NCBI RefSeq assembly: GCF_002531825.1
Contig: NZ_NWSX01000009.1
Location: 1-64,000, forward strand
Direction of reading: 5' to 3'
Length of the DNA: 64,000 bases
Source: Rhizobium sp. J15
Lineage (GTDB): Bacteria > Pseudomonadota > Alphaproteobacteria > Rhizobiales > Rhizobiaceae
The position numbers and the translations under genes were made by a program. A model generated the notes under the pieces. The model saw nothing but the letters and a program-made list of their open reading frames with translations. It ran no database searches and was not told the origin of the DNA. Shown in pieces: positions 1-10,825 of this stretch (positions are counted from its first letter, which is position 1; each line of letters opens with the position of its first letter).

Positions 1-74
1 CAGCCAATAAACCGTCCAACTTTACGGGGTCAGTTCACAACCGGTTGCGGGCTTTCTCAAGGGTTTGGATCGGA

Positions 75-1514
75 TCAGACGCCGCTCTGGCCGTCGGAGC
101 CGATATAGGCGATGCGGATCATGTTGGTGGCGCCGGGCGTGCCGAGCGGCACACCGGCCGAGATGATGATGCGGTCGCCCGGCTTGCCGAAGCCTTCGTC
201 GGCGACAATGCGGCAGGCGCGGTTGACCATGTCGTCGAGATCGGTCGCGTCATGGGTGACGACGCAGTGCAGGCCCCAGACGATGGCAAGGCGGCGCGCC
301 GTCTTGATGATCGGCGACAGCGCCAGGATCGGCACCTGCGGACGCTCGCGCGAGGCGCGAAGGCCCGTCGTGCCCGACGAGGTGTAGCAGACGATCGCCG
401 ACAGCTTCAGCGTCTCGGCGATCTGGCGGGCGGCGAGCGAGATCGCGTCGGCGCCGGTCGCTTCCGGCTGGGCGCGCTGGGCATAGATGATGCCGGGATA
501 ATGCGGCTCGCGCTCGATGGCGCTGGCGATCGACGCCATGGTCGAGACGGCTTCGACGGGATAGTCGCCCGAGGCCGATTCGGCCGAGAGCATGACGGCA
601 TCAGCGCCTTCGAAGACGGCGGTCGCGACGTCGGAGACTTCGGCGCGCGTCGGCACCGGCGCCGAAATCATCGATTCCAGCATCTGCGTGGCGACGACGA
701 CAGGCTTGCCCGAACGGCGGCAAGCGCGGATCAGCTGCTTCTGGATGCCGGGAACCGATTCGAGCGGCATTTCGACGCCGAGATCGCCGCGAGCGACCAT
801 CAGGGCGTCGGAAAGCTCGATGATTTCCTCGATGCGCTCCAGCGCCTGCGGCTTTTCGATCTTCGACATCAGGCCGACGCGGCCGCGGGCGATCTTGCGC
901 ACTTCGGCGAGGTCATCGGGACGCTGGACGAAAGAAAGCGCCACCCAGTCGACATCGTCGGTGGCGAGCACGGCGTCGAGGTCGGCGCGGTCCTTATCGG
1001 TCAGCGCGCCGACGCCGAGCAGCGTGTCGGGGAGGCTGACGCCCTTGCGGTCGGAAATGCGCGTGCCCGAAATCACCGTGGTGACGATGCTCTTGCCGTC
1101 GCACTTGTCGGCGCGCAGGCAGAGCTTGCCGTCGTCGATCAGCAGGCGGTGGCCGGGCTGCACCGATTCCAGGATTTCCGGATGCGGCAGGTAGACGCGG
1201 GTCGCATCGCCGAGCGCGTCATTGTTGTCGAGCGTGAAGGTCTGGCCGGGCTTCAGATCGACCTTGCTGTCGGTGAACTTGCCAACGCGCAGTTTCGGCC
1301 CCTGCAAGTCGGCGAGAATGCCGATCGGCCGGCCGGAGCGCGCTTCGACCGAGCGGATGCGCTGGATCAGCGTGCGCATCAGATCGTGGCTCGCATGGCT
1401 CATGTTGATGCGGAAGACATCGGCACCGGCCTGGTGCAGCTTCTCGATCATCGATTCCTCGGCGGAGGCGGGCCCGAGGGTGGCGAGGATTTTAATTTTG
1501 CGATTACGCTTCAT
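75..1514 (-). CDS. pyk: Pyruvate kinase
   Basis: Final ATP-forming step of glycolysis (phosphoenolpyruvate + ADP to pyruvate + ATP), cytoplasmic. The 479-residue product has the usual length and opens with the family N-terminus (KIKILATLGPAS, then FRINMSH). The active-site block MVARGDLGVEMP lies near the middle and the MLESMI and EVSDVATAVFEGADAVMLSAE blocks follow. I chose the ATG at 1514 because it precedes the conserved N-terminus; the open frame extends to 2009 only by running into the upstream gene in another frame. The start overlaps the stop of the upstream DUF1036 gene by one base (TGATG), so the two are probably translationally coupled. Family assignment is secure; isozyme and allosteric type cannot be read. 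Confidence 0.97.
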   Translation of the reverse strand: MKRNRKIKILATLGPASAEESMIEKLHQAGADVFRINMSHASHDLMRTLIQRIRSVEARSGRPIGILADLQGPKLRVGKFTDSKVDLKPGQTFTLDNNDALGDATRVYLPHPEILESVQPGHRLLIDDGKLCLRADKCDGKSIVTTVISGTRISDRKGVSLPDTLLGVGALTDKDRADLDAVLATDDVDWVALSFVQRPDDLAEVRKIARGRVGLMSKIEKPQALERIEEIIELSDALMVARGDLGVEMPLESVPGIQKQLIRACRRSGKPVVVATQMLESMISAPVPTRAEVSDVATAVFEGADAVMLSAESASGDYPVEAVSTMASIASAIEREPHYPGIIYAQRAQPEATGADAISLAARQIAETLKLSAIVCYTSSGTTGLRASRERPQVPILALSPIIKTARRLAIVWGLHCVVTHDATDLDDMVNRACRIVADEGFGKPGDRIIISAGVPLGTPGATNMIRIAYIGSDGQSGV

Positions 1515-1999
1515 CAATTCTGACTTTCTTGCGTCCCTGGGGTGTCGGAGAGTTGAACCATCCAGCTGCCCTGGCGGCCCGTGTCGTATTCCTTGAATCC
1601 CATTTTCTGATAACCCCGGGCATAACAATCCTGCACACCCGTGATCTTGAATTCGTTTTCCGCCACGCACATCTGCACGTCGCCCGTCCATCGTCCTCCC
1701 CGGGCGGCGTCTTCGGCGTAGAGGTAATAATAGCGCGACTGCAATTCTCCCTCGATCAGCGTGGCGCAGGTCGTTGCCGGCACTTGCCACCAGCCTTCGG
1801 TGATCCAGCCGTCCTTGGCCCGGTACCCGATGGCGACCCCGACCAGATTCTGCGTTCCGTTGCAGACGCGGAAATCCGCGCGTGCGGCATCTGCGAGGAA
1901 GAACGGCATGGCGGCTGCAAGAGCGAACAGAGCGAGACGGGCGAGCGGCCCGGACCGCGTGAGGAAACTTGGCGCGGCTTGAATCAACACGGCTCCCAA
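1514..1999 (-). CDS. DUF1036 family secreted protein
   Basis: A 161-residue protein with an N-terminal hydrophobic stretch (about residues 18-40) ending near ADAARA, consistent with a signal peptide. The mature part matches the DUF1036 pattern: DFRVCNGT at the start, GWITEGWW, aromatic-rich RYYYLYAED, and cysteines near C47, C78, C111 and C124 that could form disulphides. No biochemical function is established for the family. It is the upstream partner of pyk, overlapping its start codon by one base. That arrangement suggests co-transcription but gives no obvious functional link, since this protein is exported and pyruvate kinase is cytoplasmic. Confidence 0.85.
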   Translation of the reverse strand: MGAVLIQAAPSFLTRSGPLARLALFALAAAMPFFLADAARADFRVCNGTQNLVGVAIGYRAKDGWITEGWWQVPATTCATLIEGELQSRYYYLYAEDAARGGRWTGDVQMCVAENEFKITGVQDCYARGYQKMGFKEYDTGRQGSWMVQLSDTPGTQESQN

Positions 2000-2179
2000 A
2001 TAGCTCCACGGTTATTCGTATCCGTGTCTTCTTGCGCCGCCGTCATGCGAAAGTCAACGCAATGCTAATCGATTATATTTCCTTTCATAACCATGCGCCG
2101 GGGCTCCGTCTCTACCGCTTGCCGACTGTTGCGCTTGAACCTGCTGCGGCCGCATGCAATCACTGAGCCCGACTGCGCA

Positions 2180-2989
2180 ATGACGAACGGCAATTCCTTC
2201 ATGGACGACTTCCAATCCTTCGAAATCCTACCCGGAAAACATGACAAAGGCATGGTGATCCTCGCTGATCACGCGATGAACCGTCTTCCCGCCCGGTATC
2301 AGAAGCTCGGCATGCCCGAGTCTGCCTTTGCCCGCCATATCGCCTATGATATCGGCATCGAAGGCCTGACGCGGCAGCTTTCGGCAAAGCTCGGCGTGCC
2401 GGCCGTGCTCGGCGGCTTCTCGCGCCTGCTGATCGACCCGAACCGCGGCGAGGACGATCCGACGCTGATCATGAAAATATCGGACGGCGCCGTCATACCG
2501 GGCAACCATCCGATCACGCCGCAGGAATGGAATGCCCGCGTCGAAACCTTCCATCGTCCCTATCACGGCGCCGTGGCGGAGATGATCGACACCGTGGCGA
2601 ACGCCACCGGCAAGGCGCCGCTGGTGCTGTCGCTGCATTCCTACACGCCCGCCTGGAAGAGCATCCCCAGGCCCTGGCACGCCGCTGTCCTCTGGGACAG
2701 CGACCGGCGCGCCGTCGGCCCGCTGCTCGATCTGTTGCGCGCCGATCCCGATCTCGTCGTTGGCGACAACGAACCCTATGACGGCGCCCTGAAGGGCGAT
2801 ACCATGTACCGCCACTGCATGGTGACAGGCATCCCGCACGCGCTGCTCGAAGTGCGCCAGGACCTGATCGCGGACGAGGCCGGCATATCGGCATGGGCCG
2901 AGCGCCTCGCGCCGATCTTTGCCGCCATGAATGCCGATCCCGCCTTGCACGAATACGACGTCCACGTCTCGCGCACAGGCCCCTATTGA
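2180..2989 (+). CDS. N-formylglutamate amidohydrolase family protein
   Basis: A 269-residue member of the N-formylglutamate amidohydrolase family (zinc hydrolase fold also called HutG-like). Recognisable blocks are ILADHAMNRLP near residue 25, SRLLIDPNRGEDDP near 80, LSLHSYTP near 145 and HALLEVRQDLI near 220. The true substrate is unknown: the family includes enzymes releasing formate from N-formyl-glutamate in histidine degradation, but no hut genes are adjacent. I chose ATG 2180; the open frame starts at 2093, and ATG 2201 is an alternative. It is followed after 12 bases by the DUF1244 gene with a good AAGGAG site, suggesting an operon. A second paralogue lies at 39794-40675. Confidence 0.85.
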   Translation: MTNGNSFMDDFQSFEILPGKHDKGMVILADHAMNRLPARYQKLGMPESAFARHIAYDIGIEGLTRQLSAKLGVPAVLGGFSRLLIDPNRGEDDPTLIMKISDGAVIPGNHPITPQEWNARVETFHRPYHGAVAEMIDTVANATGKAPLVLSLHSYTPAWKSIPRPWHAAVLWDSDRRAVGPLLDLLRADPDLVVGDNEPYDGALKGDTMYRHCMVTGIPHALLEVRQDLIADEAGISAWAERLAPIFAAMNADPALHEYDVHVSRTGPY

Positions 2990-3001
2990 AAGGAGAGCGA
3001 G

Positions 3002-3307
3002 ATGACCGCGCTCAGCAAGGAACAGCAGACCGAATTCGAAGCCGCCGCCTTCCGCCGCCTCGTCGCCCATCTGCGCGAGCGCAGCGACGTCCAGAACATC
3101 GACCTGATGAACCTAGCTGGCTTCTGCCGCAACTGCCTGTCGAACTGGTACCGCGAAGCCGCCGAGGCCGAAGGTGTCGCCGTCACCAGGGACGAATCAC
3201 GCGAGATGGTCTACGGCATGCCCTATGAGGAATGGAAGAAACTCCATCAGAATGAGGCCTCGCCTGTGCAAAAGGCCGCTTTTGAGCTGAACAACCCGCA
3301 CAAATAA
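3002..3307 (+). CDS. DUF1244 family protein
   Basis: A 101-residue cytoplasmic protein matching the small DUF1244 family, with the typical helical core NIDLMNLAGFCRNCLSNWYR (residues about 35-54, containing two Cys) followed by a MVYGMPYEEWK motif. Function is unknown; the paired cysteines in FCRNC could bind metal, which is inference. The start is well supported by AAGGAG six bases upstream. It is 12 bases downstream of the amidohydrolase-family gene and in the same direction, so the two are probably co-transcribed. Confidence 0.88.
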   Translation: MTALSKEQQTEFEAAAFRRLVAHLRERSDVQNIDLMNLAGFCRNCLSNWYREAAEAEGVAVTRDESREMVYGMPYEEWKKLHQNEASPVQKAAFELNNPHK

Positions 3308-3395
3308 CTCGCCCGAGCCGGAACAGGCTTGACCGTGACGCCGCTTTCGCGGCAGTCACTGGCATCCAAAATCGATCACCAATCAGGAGAACACG

Positions 3396-3659
3396 ATGTC
3401 TGATGCTCATGGCGTCGCCCGCGATCAGCTTCGCGCTTTCATCGAGCGCATTGAACGGCTGGAAGAAGAAAAGAAGACCATCGCCGACGACATCAAGGAC
3501 GTCTATGGCGAAGCCAAGGGCATGGGCTTCGATACCAAGATCCTGAAGAAGGTCGTGGCGCTGCGCAAGAAGGACGAGCAGGAGCGCATGGAAGAGGAAG
3601 CGATCCTCGACACCTACCTGCACGCCCTCGGCATGATCGAGGCGCCGCCGGAAGGCTGA
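3396..3659 (+). CDS. gapR: GapR-like DNA-binding protein (DUF2312/UPF0335)
   Basis: An 87-residue, strongly charged helical protein of the UPF0335/DUF2312 family. It resembles Caulobacter GapR in the segments [32 protein letters not shown] and [13 protein letters not shown]. GapR is a nucleoid-associated protein that encircles overtwisted, AT-rich DNA and supports replication and chromosome organisation; that role is carried over by homology. Residues 8-35 look like a coiled coil. A GGAG-type site sits before the ATG, and a strong intrinsic terminator follows at 3685-3716. The 88-base gap from the DUF1244 gene makes its own promoter plausible. Confidence 0.85.
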
Positions 3660-3684
3660 TACGCCTGGCATCGCTGATGTCGAC

Positions 3685-3716
3685 AAGCCGCCGGCCTCCC
3701 GGCGGCTTTTCTTTGT
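3685..3716 (+). terminator. Intrinsic terminator of the gapR-like gene
   Basis: AAGCCGCC / GGCGGCTT stem with an eight-base loop, followed by TTTTC and more T, 26 bases after the stop codon. Confidence 0.85.
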
Positions 3717-3760
3717 TTAGGCTGTAAGCCGACGATTGCCTCACCGGGCGGACCAGCCAA

Positions 3761-3790
3761 AAGAAAAACCGCCGGATCACCCCGGCGGTT
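3761..3790 (-). terminator. Intrinsic terminator of the DUF882/M15 gene
   Basis: Read on the minus strand, AACCGCCGG pairs with CCGGCGGTT and is followed by a run of T. It lies about 25 bases beyond the stop of the minus-strand gene at 3815. Confidence 0.8.
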
Positions 3791-3814
3791 TCGATCTTTC
3801 AATTGTCGGCAGGC

Positions 3815-5656
3815 TCAGTTCGTATTGAACTTGCGCACTTCCATGAAGTTGACGGCCGTGCCGCTGAAGCGGGCCGGATCGACCGAGGCGGTCTTGACGT
3901 TGAAGCCCTCGGCATAGACGGACGTCGGCTGGGCGCGCATCGTCTGGCTGACGAAGCGCGGCGCCTTGACCTGCTTGGAAGCCATTTCCAGCCGGGCATT
4001 GGTCAGCGCCCACTGCGAAATCATCTTCTGCGTCAGCTTCGGCTCGGTCCGGACGGTCGCACGGCTGGCGTCGGCTGCGGCGGCTTCCTTCTGCGTCGGG
4101 CGGCCGCCCTTGGTCGGAAGGCCGGGCGCTACGGCGCCTTCAGCAGCCGGTACGTCGAAACCGTCGCCGAAGCTTGCCGATTTCGTCGTCGGGGCCAATG
4201 CAGCAAGCTGCAGCGTCGGTTTTTCGGCAGGCGCCTGCTGCGGCATCGCGGCGGCGATCGCCTGCTCAACGCTCATCTGAGGCTGCTGCGCGGCAACGTC
4301 GCTTTCGGCCGCCTTGTCGTTCTGCTGCTCGAGCGCCGCTGCGACGTCAGGCGAGAGCGTATCCTGGTCGGCCTCGTCGGCGTCTGCTTCCGGATCGGCA
4401 TTGGCCGCGGCAAGCAGGCTCTCGGCCACGGCCGGGCGTTCGACCGGAGTCGGAACCGGCATGCCGTTCTGCATGTTCGGATCGACCGAGGCCACCTCGG
4501 CATCGCCGGGTGCGCGGCGCTGGCCGAGAAGCGAGGGAACCGGAATGCTGTAGGCGCTGAGATCGGCGAACTGCTGCGGCTGGGCCTGATCGGCCGGAAG
4601 CGCTGCGGCAAGGGCCTGCTGTGCGGCATTACCCGAAGACGGCGCCACCAGCGCGCTCGCCATTTCGGCCGGCTGGTTGCTGAATGCTGGGCGAACCTGC
4701 GGCACCGGTGCGTTCAGGTCGGCGACTTCGGTCTGCTGCGGCTCGACGGCGGCAGGCGCGGGAGCAGCCTTCGGCGGCGTCGCCTTGGCGACGGCGACAG
4801 GAGCGGAATCATCCGAATCGTCTTCCTGCTCATCCGCTCCGCCGCCGAAGAGGGCGGCAAACAGCGTCTTGTGCTTCGGCGCCGATTCGGAAGCGCTGGC
4901 GATCTCGATCTGCGTGCCGCTGGCGCGGCGCTTATAGTCGGCCATCGCCTGCTGGTAGCCCGGCAGCGGCTTGCCATCCGCCGGAATATGGATGGTATTG
5001 CCGTTCGGGAAAAGCCGGACGAGCTCGTCGCGGCTCATACGCGGCCAGGCGCGAACGCCGCCGACATCCATGTGCACGAAGGGCGAGCCCGATTTCGGAT
5101 AGAAGCCGACACCCCCGACCTGCATCTTCATGCCGATGGCGCGAAGGGTCGCGAGCTTGACGTCGGGAATGAAGAAGTCCATCGCCTTGCCGAGCATATG
5201 CTGGCTCTTTTCGGCGACGCCGGATTTGCGCGAGCGGCCGCGCAGCATTTCGTTGGTGGCCGGCGAGCGGAAGCCGCAGACGACGTTGATATAGTCCCGC
5301 GAGCCGCTCTGGCGATAGACTTCCCAGATCAGGTCGAACAGGCGCGGATCCATCTTCGTCGGCTGGTTCTTGCGCCAGTCGCGCAGGAAGCGGTTCAGCT
5401 GCTCCAGACCCTTGGGGTCGAACTTGCCGTTGCGCTTATAAGTGATGACGGCCTTTTCACCGGTATGGATGAAATAAAGCTTGAGACTGCGGGTATCGCC
5501 CGCGGCCTGAGACGGCGTACTGACGAATACCAGTGAGGAAACCGCAAGCGCAAGAAGGGCGGCCGCTGCCGTCCTCACTGCCTTTCCGCAGATGTCGGCG
5601 CACAAAGAACGCCAGCTCAAGCGCGAAGGCTTGGAATTCCCATTCAGATTCGGCAA
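3815..5656 (-). CDS. DUF882 / M15-type peptidoglycan peptidase-like protein with long low-complexity tail
   Basis: A 613-residue exported protein. A hydrophobic segment at about residues 28-50 ending in PSQAAGD looks like a signal peptide. Residues about 55-215 match the DUF882/peptidase M15 fold: zinc-ligand pattern SQHMLGKAMD (His153, Asp160) and FVHMD (His195), with CGFRSPATNE before it. Related YcbK-like proteins act on peptidoglycan in the periplasm. The remaining ~390 residues are Ala/Pro/Gln/Asp-rich with no domain I recognise, ending in a more ordered stretch. The frame opens with TTG at 5656; no upstream ATG exists, and TTG codons closer to the signal peptide are alternatives. The family is clear, the tail is unexplained. 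Confidence 0.8.
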   Translation of the reverse strand: MPNLNGNSKPSRLSWRSLCADICGKAVRTAAAALLALAVSSLVFVSTPSQAAGDTRSLKLYFIHTGEKAVITYKRNGKFDPKGLEQLNRFLRDWRKNQPTKMDPRLFDLIWEVYRQSGSRDYINVVCGFRSPATNEMLRGRSRKSGVAEKSQHMLGKAMDFFIPDVKLATLRAIGMKMQVGGVGFYPKSGSPFVHMDVGGVRAWPRMSRDELVRLFPNGNTIHIPADGKPLPGYQQAMADYKRRASGTQIEIASASESAPKHKTLFAALFGGGADEQEDDSDDSAPVAVAKATPPKAAPAPAAVEPQQTEVADLNAPVPQVRPAFSNQPAEMASALVAPSSGNAAQQALAAALPADQAQPQQFADLSAYSIPVPSLLGQRRAPGDAEVASVDPNMQNGMPVPTPVERPAVAESLLAAANADPEADADEADQDTLSPDVAAALEQQNDKAAESDVAAQQPQMSVEQAIAAAMPQQAPAEKPTLQLAALAPTTKSASFGDGFDVPAAEGAVAPGLPTKGGRPTQKEAAAADASRATVRTEPKLTQKMISQWALTNARLEMASKQVKAPRFVSQTMRAQPTSVYAEGFNVKTASVDPARFSGTAVNFMEVRKFNTN

Positions 5657-5834
5657 CTCGATCCCCGTCAGACAGACAATGTCCCGTACTGTCTCAGATG
5701 ACTGTCAAATGCGGTCACACGATGGCAAAAATGCCACACATGATCAACCTTTTCTTTACATAGTGAACGAGCCACTAACAAGTGGTTTATGATCAGTAAC
5801 AAATCGTGGTTGCCCGAGTCTTAATAAATAGGCC

Positions 5835-7379
<1,545 letters not shown>

Positions 7380-7679
7380 TGTCGCCTCACTTCATGCGAA
7401 ACCTTGGAGGGCACTCTGGCAGAAAGGCTTGAACATCCAGTTTTGAGAAACAATTGCATTTTAACGATTGCGATGAGCGATTTTCGTGCCGAAGCGACGC
7501 CTTTTGCGCGCCGAAAATCCCCTTGATACCGGGCCTTGCCGCCCTTGCAGCGCCGCGCGTCCCTTCGGTGGCTGTCACACTTTGAGCCTACCCGTCGCGC
7601 TTTCCGAAAATCGATTCCGATTTTCAGGCCGATGCGCTAGACAAGCAAAACTGTTATAAAGTGGAGAGGAATTGCGCCC
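7380..7679. other. Divergent intergenic region with a palindromic repeat
   Basis: Three hundred bases between the start of the sigma-54 regulator and the start of pepF. I see no coding frame with a ribosome site. It holds a palindrome at 7605-7625, and presumably the promoters of both neighbours. Confidence 0.5.
7605..7625. repeat. Short palindrome of rhizobial dispersed-repeat type
   Basis: CGAAAATCG, four-base spacer, CGATTTTC. The outer flanks GCGC...GCGC also match. I recall near-identical sequences in many rhizobial intergenic regions; only this copy is in the window. Confidence 0.5.
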
Positions 7680-9533
7680 ATGAAAATCAAGCTCCCGCAC
7701 GCCGGCCTTCTCTTGTCGCCAGCCGCGCCGGCTGTGGCCGCCGATCCCGCGCTCGGCGATCTGCCGGTCTGGAAGCTGCAGGATCTCTATCCCTCCGCCA
7801 CCTCGACCGCTTTCGTCGCCGACATGGAAAAAGCCGGAAAGGCCGCAATCGCCTTCGAAGAAAAGTGGAAGGGCAAACTCGCAGACGCGGCGTCGAAGAC
7901 CGGCGACGAAGGCATAGGCGCGGCGCTGAAGGAATATGAGGCGCTTGATGATCTCATGGGCCGCCTCGGCTCTTTTGCCGGCCTCACCTATTTCTCCGAC
8001 ACCACCAACCCCGCCAACGGCAAGCTCTATGGCGACGTGCAGACCAAGATCACCGAATTCTCGGGCCATCTGCTGTTCTTCGCGCTGGAACTGAACCGCA
8101 TCGACGACGCCGTGATCGACGCCTCAATGGCGAAAGACCCCGACGCCGGCCACTACCGCCCGTGGCTGGTCGATCTGCGGAAAGACAAGCCCTACCAGCT
8201 CGACGACAGGCTGGAGCAGCTCTTTCTCGAGAAGTCGATGACGTCGGCGGCCGCCTTCAATCGCCTGTTCGACGAAACCATGGCGGAGCTCCGCTATGAG
8301 ATCGACGGCGAAAAAGTGCCGCTCGAAGTGGCGCTGAACATGCTGCAGGAAAAGGATCCCGAGGCACGCCGCAAGGCCGCCATGGCACTCGCCGAAACCT
8401 TCAAGGCCAATATCCGCATCTTCACGCTGATCACCAATACACTTGCCAAGGACAAGGACATCTCCGACCGCTGGCGCGGCTTCGAGGACATCGCCGACTC
8501 CAGGCATCTCGCCAACCGCGTCGAGCGCGAGGTCGTCGATGCGCTGGCCGCCGCCGTCCGGGAAGCCTATCCCCGTCTTTCGCACCGCTATTATAAGATG
8601 AAAGCGAAGTGGCTCGGCATGGAGCAGATGAATTTCTGGGACCGCAACGCGCCGCTTCCGGAAACCTCCAGCGCCGTCATCTCCTGGCCCGAAGCGAAAG
8701 AGACGGTGCTTTCGGCCTACGGCAATTTCGCCCCCGAGATGGCCGATATCGCCAGGCGCTTCTTCGACGAGCAGTGGATCGATGCTCCGGTCCGTCCCGG
8801 CAAGGCGCCCGGCGCCTTCGCCCATCCGACGGTCCCCTCGGCCCATCCATACGTGCTCGTCAATTATATGGGCAAGCCGCGCGACGTGATGACGCTTGCC
8901 CATGAACTGGGCCACGGCGTGCACCAGGTTCTCGCCGGCGCGCAAGGCGCGCTGATGTGCCAGACGCCGCTGACGCTTGCCGAAACCGCATCCGTCTTCG
9001 GCGAGATGCTGACCTTCCGCGCGCTCCTGGAAAAGACCACCGACAAGCGCGAGCGCAAGGCGATGCTCGCCCAGAAGGTCGAGGACATGATCAATACGGT
9101 CGTGCGCCAGATCGCCTTCTACGAATTCGAGCGCAAGCTGCACACCGCCCGCAAGGCAGGCGAGCTCACCGCCGACGATATCGGCGAACTCTGGCTCTCC
9201 GTCCAGTCGGAAAGCCTCGGGCCTGCGATCAACATTTCCGAGGGCTACGAGACCTATTGGGCCTATATTCCCCACTTCATCCATTCACCCTTCTATGTCT
9301 ACGCCTATGCCTTCGGCGATTGCCTGGTGAATTCGCTCTACGCCGTCTACCAGAAGGCCGAGAAGGGCTTCCAGGAGAAGTATTTCGAGCTCTTGAAGGC
9401 CGGCGGCACCAAGCATCACTCCGAACTGCTGAAGCCTTTCGGCCTCGACGCCACCGATCCGTCGTTCTGGAGCCAGGGCCTGTCGATGATCGAAGGGCTC
9501 ATCGACGAGTTGGAAGCTTTGGATAAGGGCTGA
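7680..9533 (+). CDS. pepF: M3 family oligoendopeptidase F
   Basis: A 617-residue zinc metallopeptidase that cleaves short peptides, normally in the cytoplasm. The M3 signature HELGH is at residues 408-412 (in TLAHELGHGVHQ), with the downstream zinc-ligand Glu region LAETASVFGEM about 25 residues later. Length and the N-terminal LPVWKLQDLYPS block fit the PepF subgroup. The first 20 residues (LLLSPAAPAVAA) are weakly hydrophobic and vary among relatives; I do not think they form an efficient signal peptide. The ATG at 7680 has GAGAGGAA upstream. It stands alone, with a dispersed palindrome after it. Confidence 0.93.
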   Translation: MKIKLPHAGLLLSPAAPAVAADPALGDLPVWKLQDLYPSATSTAFVADMEKAGKAAIAFEEKWKGKLADAASKTGDEGIGAALKEYEALDDLMGRLGSFAGLTYFSDTTNPANGKLYGDVQTKITEFSGHLLFFALELNRIDDAVIDASMAKDPDAGHYRPWLVDLRKDKPYQLDDRLEQLFLEKSMTSAAAFNRLFDETMAELRYEIDGEKVPLEVALNMLQEKDPEARRKAAMALAETFKANIRIFTLITNTLAKDKDISDRWRGFEDIADSRHLANRVEREVVDALAAAVREAYPRLSHRYYKMKAKWLGMEQMNFWDRNAPLPETSSAVISWPEAKETVLSAYGNFAPEMADIARRFFDEQWIDAPVRPGKAPGAFAHPTVPSAHPYVLVNYMGKPRDVMTLAHELGHGVHQVLAGAQGALMCQTPLTLAETASVFGEMLTFRALLEKTTDKRERKAMLAQKVEDMINTVVRQIAFYEFERKLHTARKAGELTADDIGELWLSVQSESLGPAINISEGYETYWAYIPHFIHSPFYVYAYAFGDCLVNSLYAVYQKAEKGFQEKYFELLKAGGTKHHSELLKPFGLDATDPSFWSQGLSMIEGLIDELEALDKG

Positions 9534-9575
9534 AATTCGTTTCGAATAGGACTGGAGCAGTCCGCCGCAACGAGT

Positions 9576-9624
9576 CTCCTTCTCCCCAGCGGGGAGAAGG
9601 TGCCGGCAGGCGGATGAGGGGGCG
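9576..9624. repeat. Rhizobial dispersed palindromic repeat
   Basis: CCTTCTCCCC (9578-9587) and GGGGAGAAGG (9591-9600) form a perfect ten-base stem with a three-base loop, followed by GTGCCGGCAGGCGGATGAGG. I recognise this unit as a frequent intergenic repeat in Rhizobium chromosomes. It sits about 45 bases before the pabB start. Confidence 0.7.
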
Positions 9625-9667
9625 GCACAGTAGACCCCGCCCTCAGGAGCAAAACTGAAAGCGTTGC

Positions 9668-10825
9668 GTGGCTGACCAACCCTATATCCTCTTCCGAGAC
9701 GACACGACCGAACAGGTGAAGCTTTTCGCCGAGCCGGCCGAGATCATCATTGCGAGGACGCGCGCCGAATTCTTCGCCGGCCTCATCAGAATGGAAGAGG
9801 CCAAGGCCGCAGGCAAATGGCTTGCTGGCTACATGGCCTACGAGGCCGGATATCTCTTCGAGGAAAAACTCGCCTCTTTCGCCGACGGAAACCGCGAAAC
9901 ACCGCTTCTCCTTTTCGGCGTCTTCGACGCTCCGCAGCCGGATACTCATCCGCTCGCCCAGCCGAAACAGCGCCTCGAAAATGAGGAATTTCTCACACAC
10001 CCGAAAGCCGCCTGGGATTTCCCTATATATAAAGAGCGTTTCGACCGGCTTCACGAGCATCTCAGGCTCGGCGACGCCTATCAGGCGAACCTCACCATGC
10101 CGGTCGAGGCCCGCTGGAACGGCGATCCTCGCGCCGCCTTCTGGTCGCTGATCGAACGCCAGCCGGTCAAATACGGCGCGCTGGTCGATCTCGGCGGCCC
10201 GATCATCCTGTCGCGCTCGCCCGAACTCTTCTTCCGCACCGACGAGCAAGGCTGGATCGAAACCCATCCGATGAAGGGCACGGCCCGACGCGGCGCCACC
10301 GCCGCCGAGGATGCCGAAATCATCGCGGCCATGCGCGCTGACATCAAGACGCAGGCCGAAAACCGCATGATCGTCGATCTGCTGCGCAACGACATCTCCC
10401 GCATCACCGAGGTCGGCACGCTCGACGTCCCGAAGCTCTTCGACGTCGAGACCTATCCGACCGTCCACCAGATGGTGAGCCACGTGCAGGCAAGGCTCAC
10501 TCCCGGCCTTTCGATCCGCGACGTCTTTGCCGCGCTCTTTCCCTGTGGGTCGATCACCGGCGCGCCGAAGATGCGGGCGATGGAGATCCTCCACACGCTC
10601 GAGGATGGAGCCCGCGACGCCTATTGCGGCGCGATCGGCATGATCTCACCATCAGGCGCCATGCGTTTTTCCGTCGCCATTCGCACGATCACGCTTTTTG
10701 ACGGCGGCAGGGCCGTCTTCAATGTCGGCGGCGGCATCGTCTTCGACTCCACCGCCGAGGCCGAATATGAGGAATGCCTGCTCAAGGCACGCTTCGCCGT
10801 CGGCGACCAGTGGATCGCGCGATGA
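9668..10825 (+). CDS. pabB: Aminodeoxychorismate synthase component I
   Basis: A 385-residue chorismate-binding enzyme that, with a glutamine amidotransferase (PabA), converts chorismate to 4-amino-4-deoxychorismate for folate synthesis. Chorismate-binding motifs are visible: AYQANLTMP, ILSRSPELFF, PMKGTARRG, NRMIVDLLRND and PCGSITGAPK. The C-terminal end GGGIVFDSTAEAEYEECLLKA is typical. It starts with GTG at 9668; no in-frame ATG lies before the conserved start. Its stop overlaps the ATG of the next gene (ATGA), so it is translationally coupled to the lyase. No PabA domain is fused or adjacent. Confidence 0.94.
   Translation: MADQPYILFRDDTTEQVKLFAEPAEIIIARTRAEFFAGLIRMEEAKAAGKWLAGYMAYEAGYLFEEKLASFADGNRETPLLLFGVFDAPQPDTHPLAQPKQRLENEEFLTHPKAAWDFPIYKERFDRLHEHLRLGDAYQANLTMPVEARWNGDPRAAFWSLIERQPVKYGALVDLGGPIILSRSPELFFRTDEQGWIETHPMKGTARRGATAAEDAEIIAAMRADIKTQAENRMIVDLLRNDISRITEVGTLDVPKLFDVETYPTVHQMVSHVQARLTPGLSIRDVFAALFPCGSITGAPKMRAMEILHTLEDGARDAYCGAIGMISPSGAMRFSVAIRTITLFDGGRAVFNVGGGIVFDSTAEAEYEECLLKARFAVGDQWIAR

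Noticed and set aside
1..74. Possible terminator half-site beyond pyk
   Set aside because: CAACCGGTTG is self-complementary but no GC stem with T run is present in the visible part, and the window edge cuts off the context.
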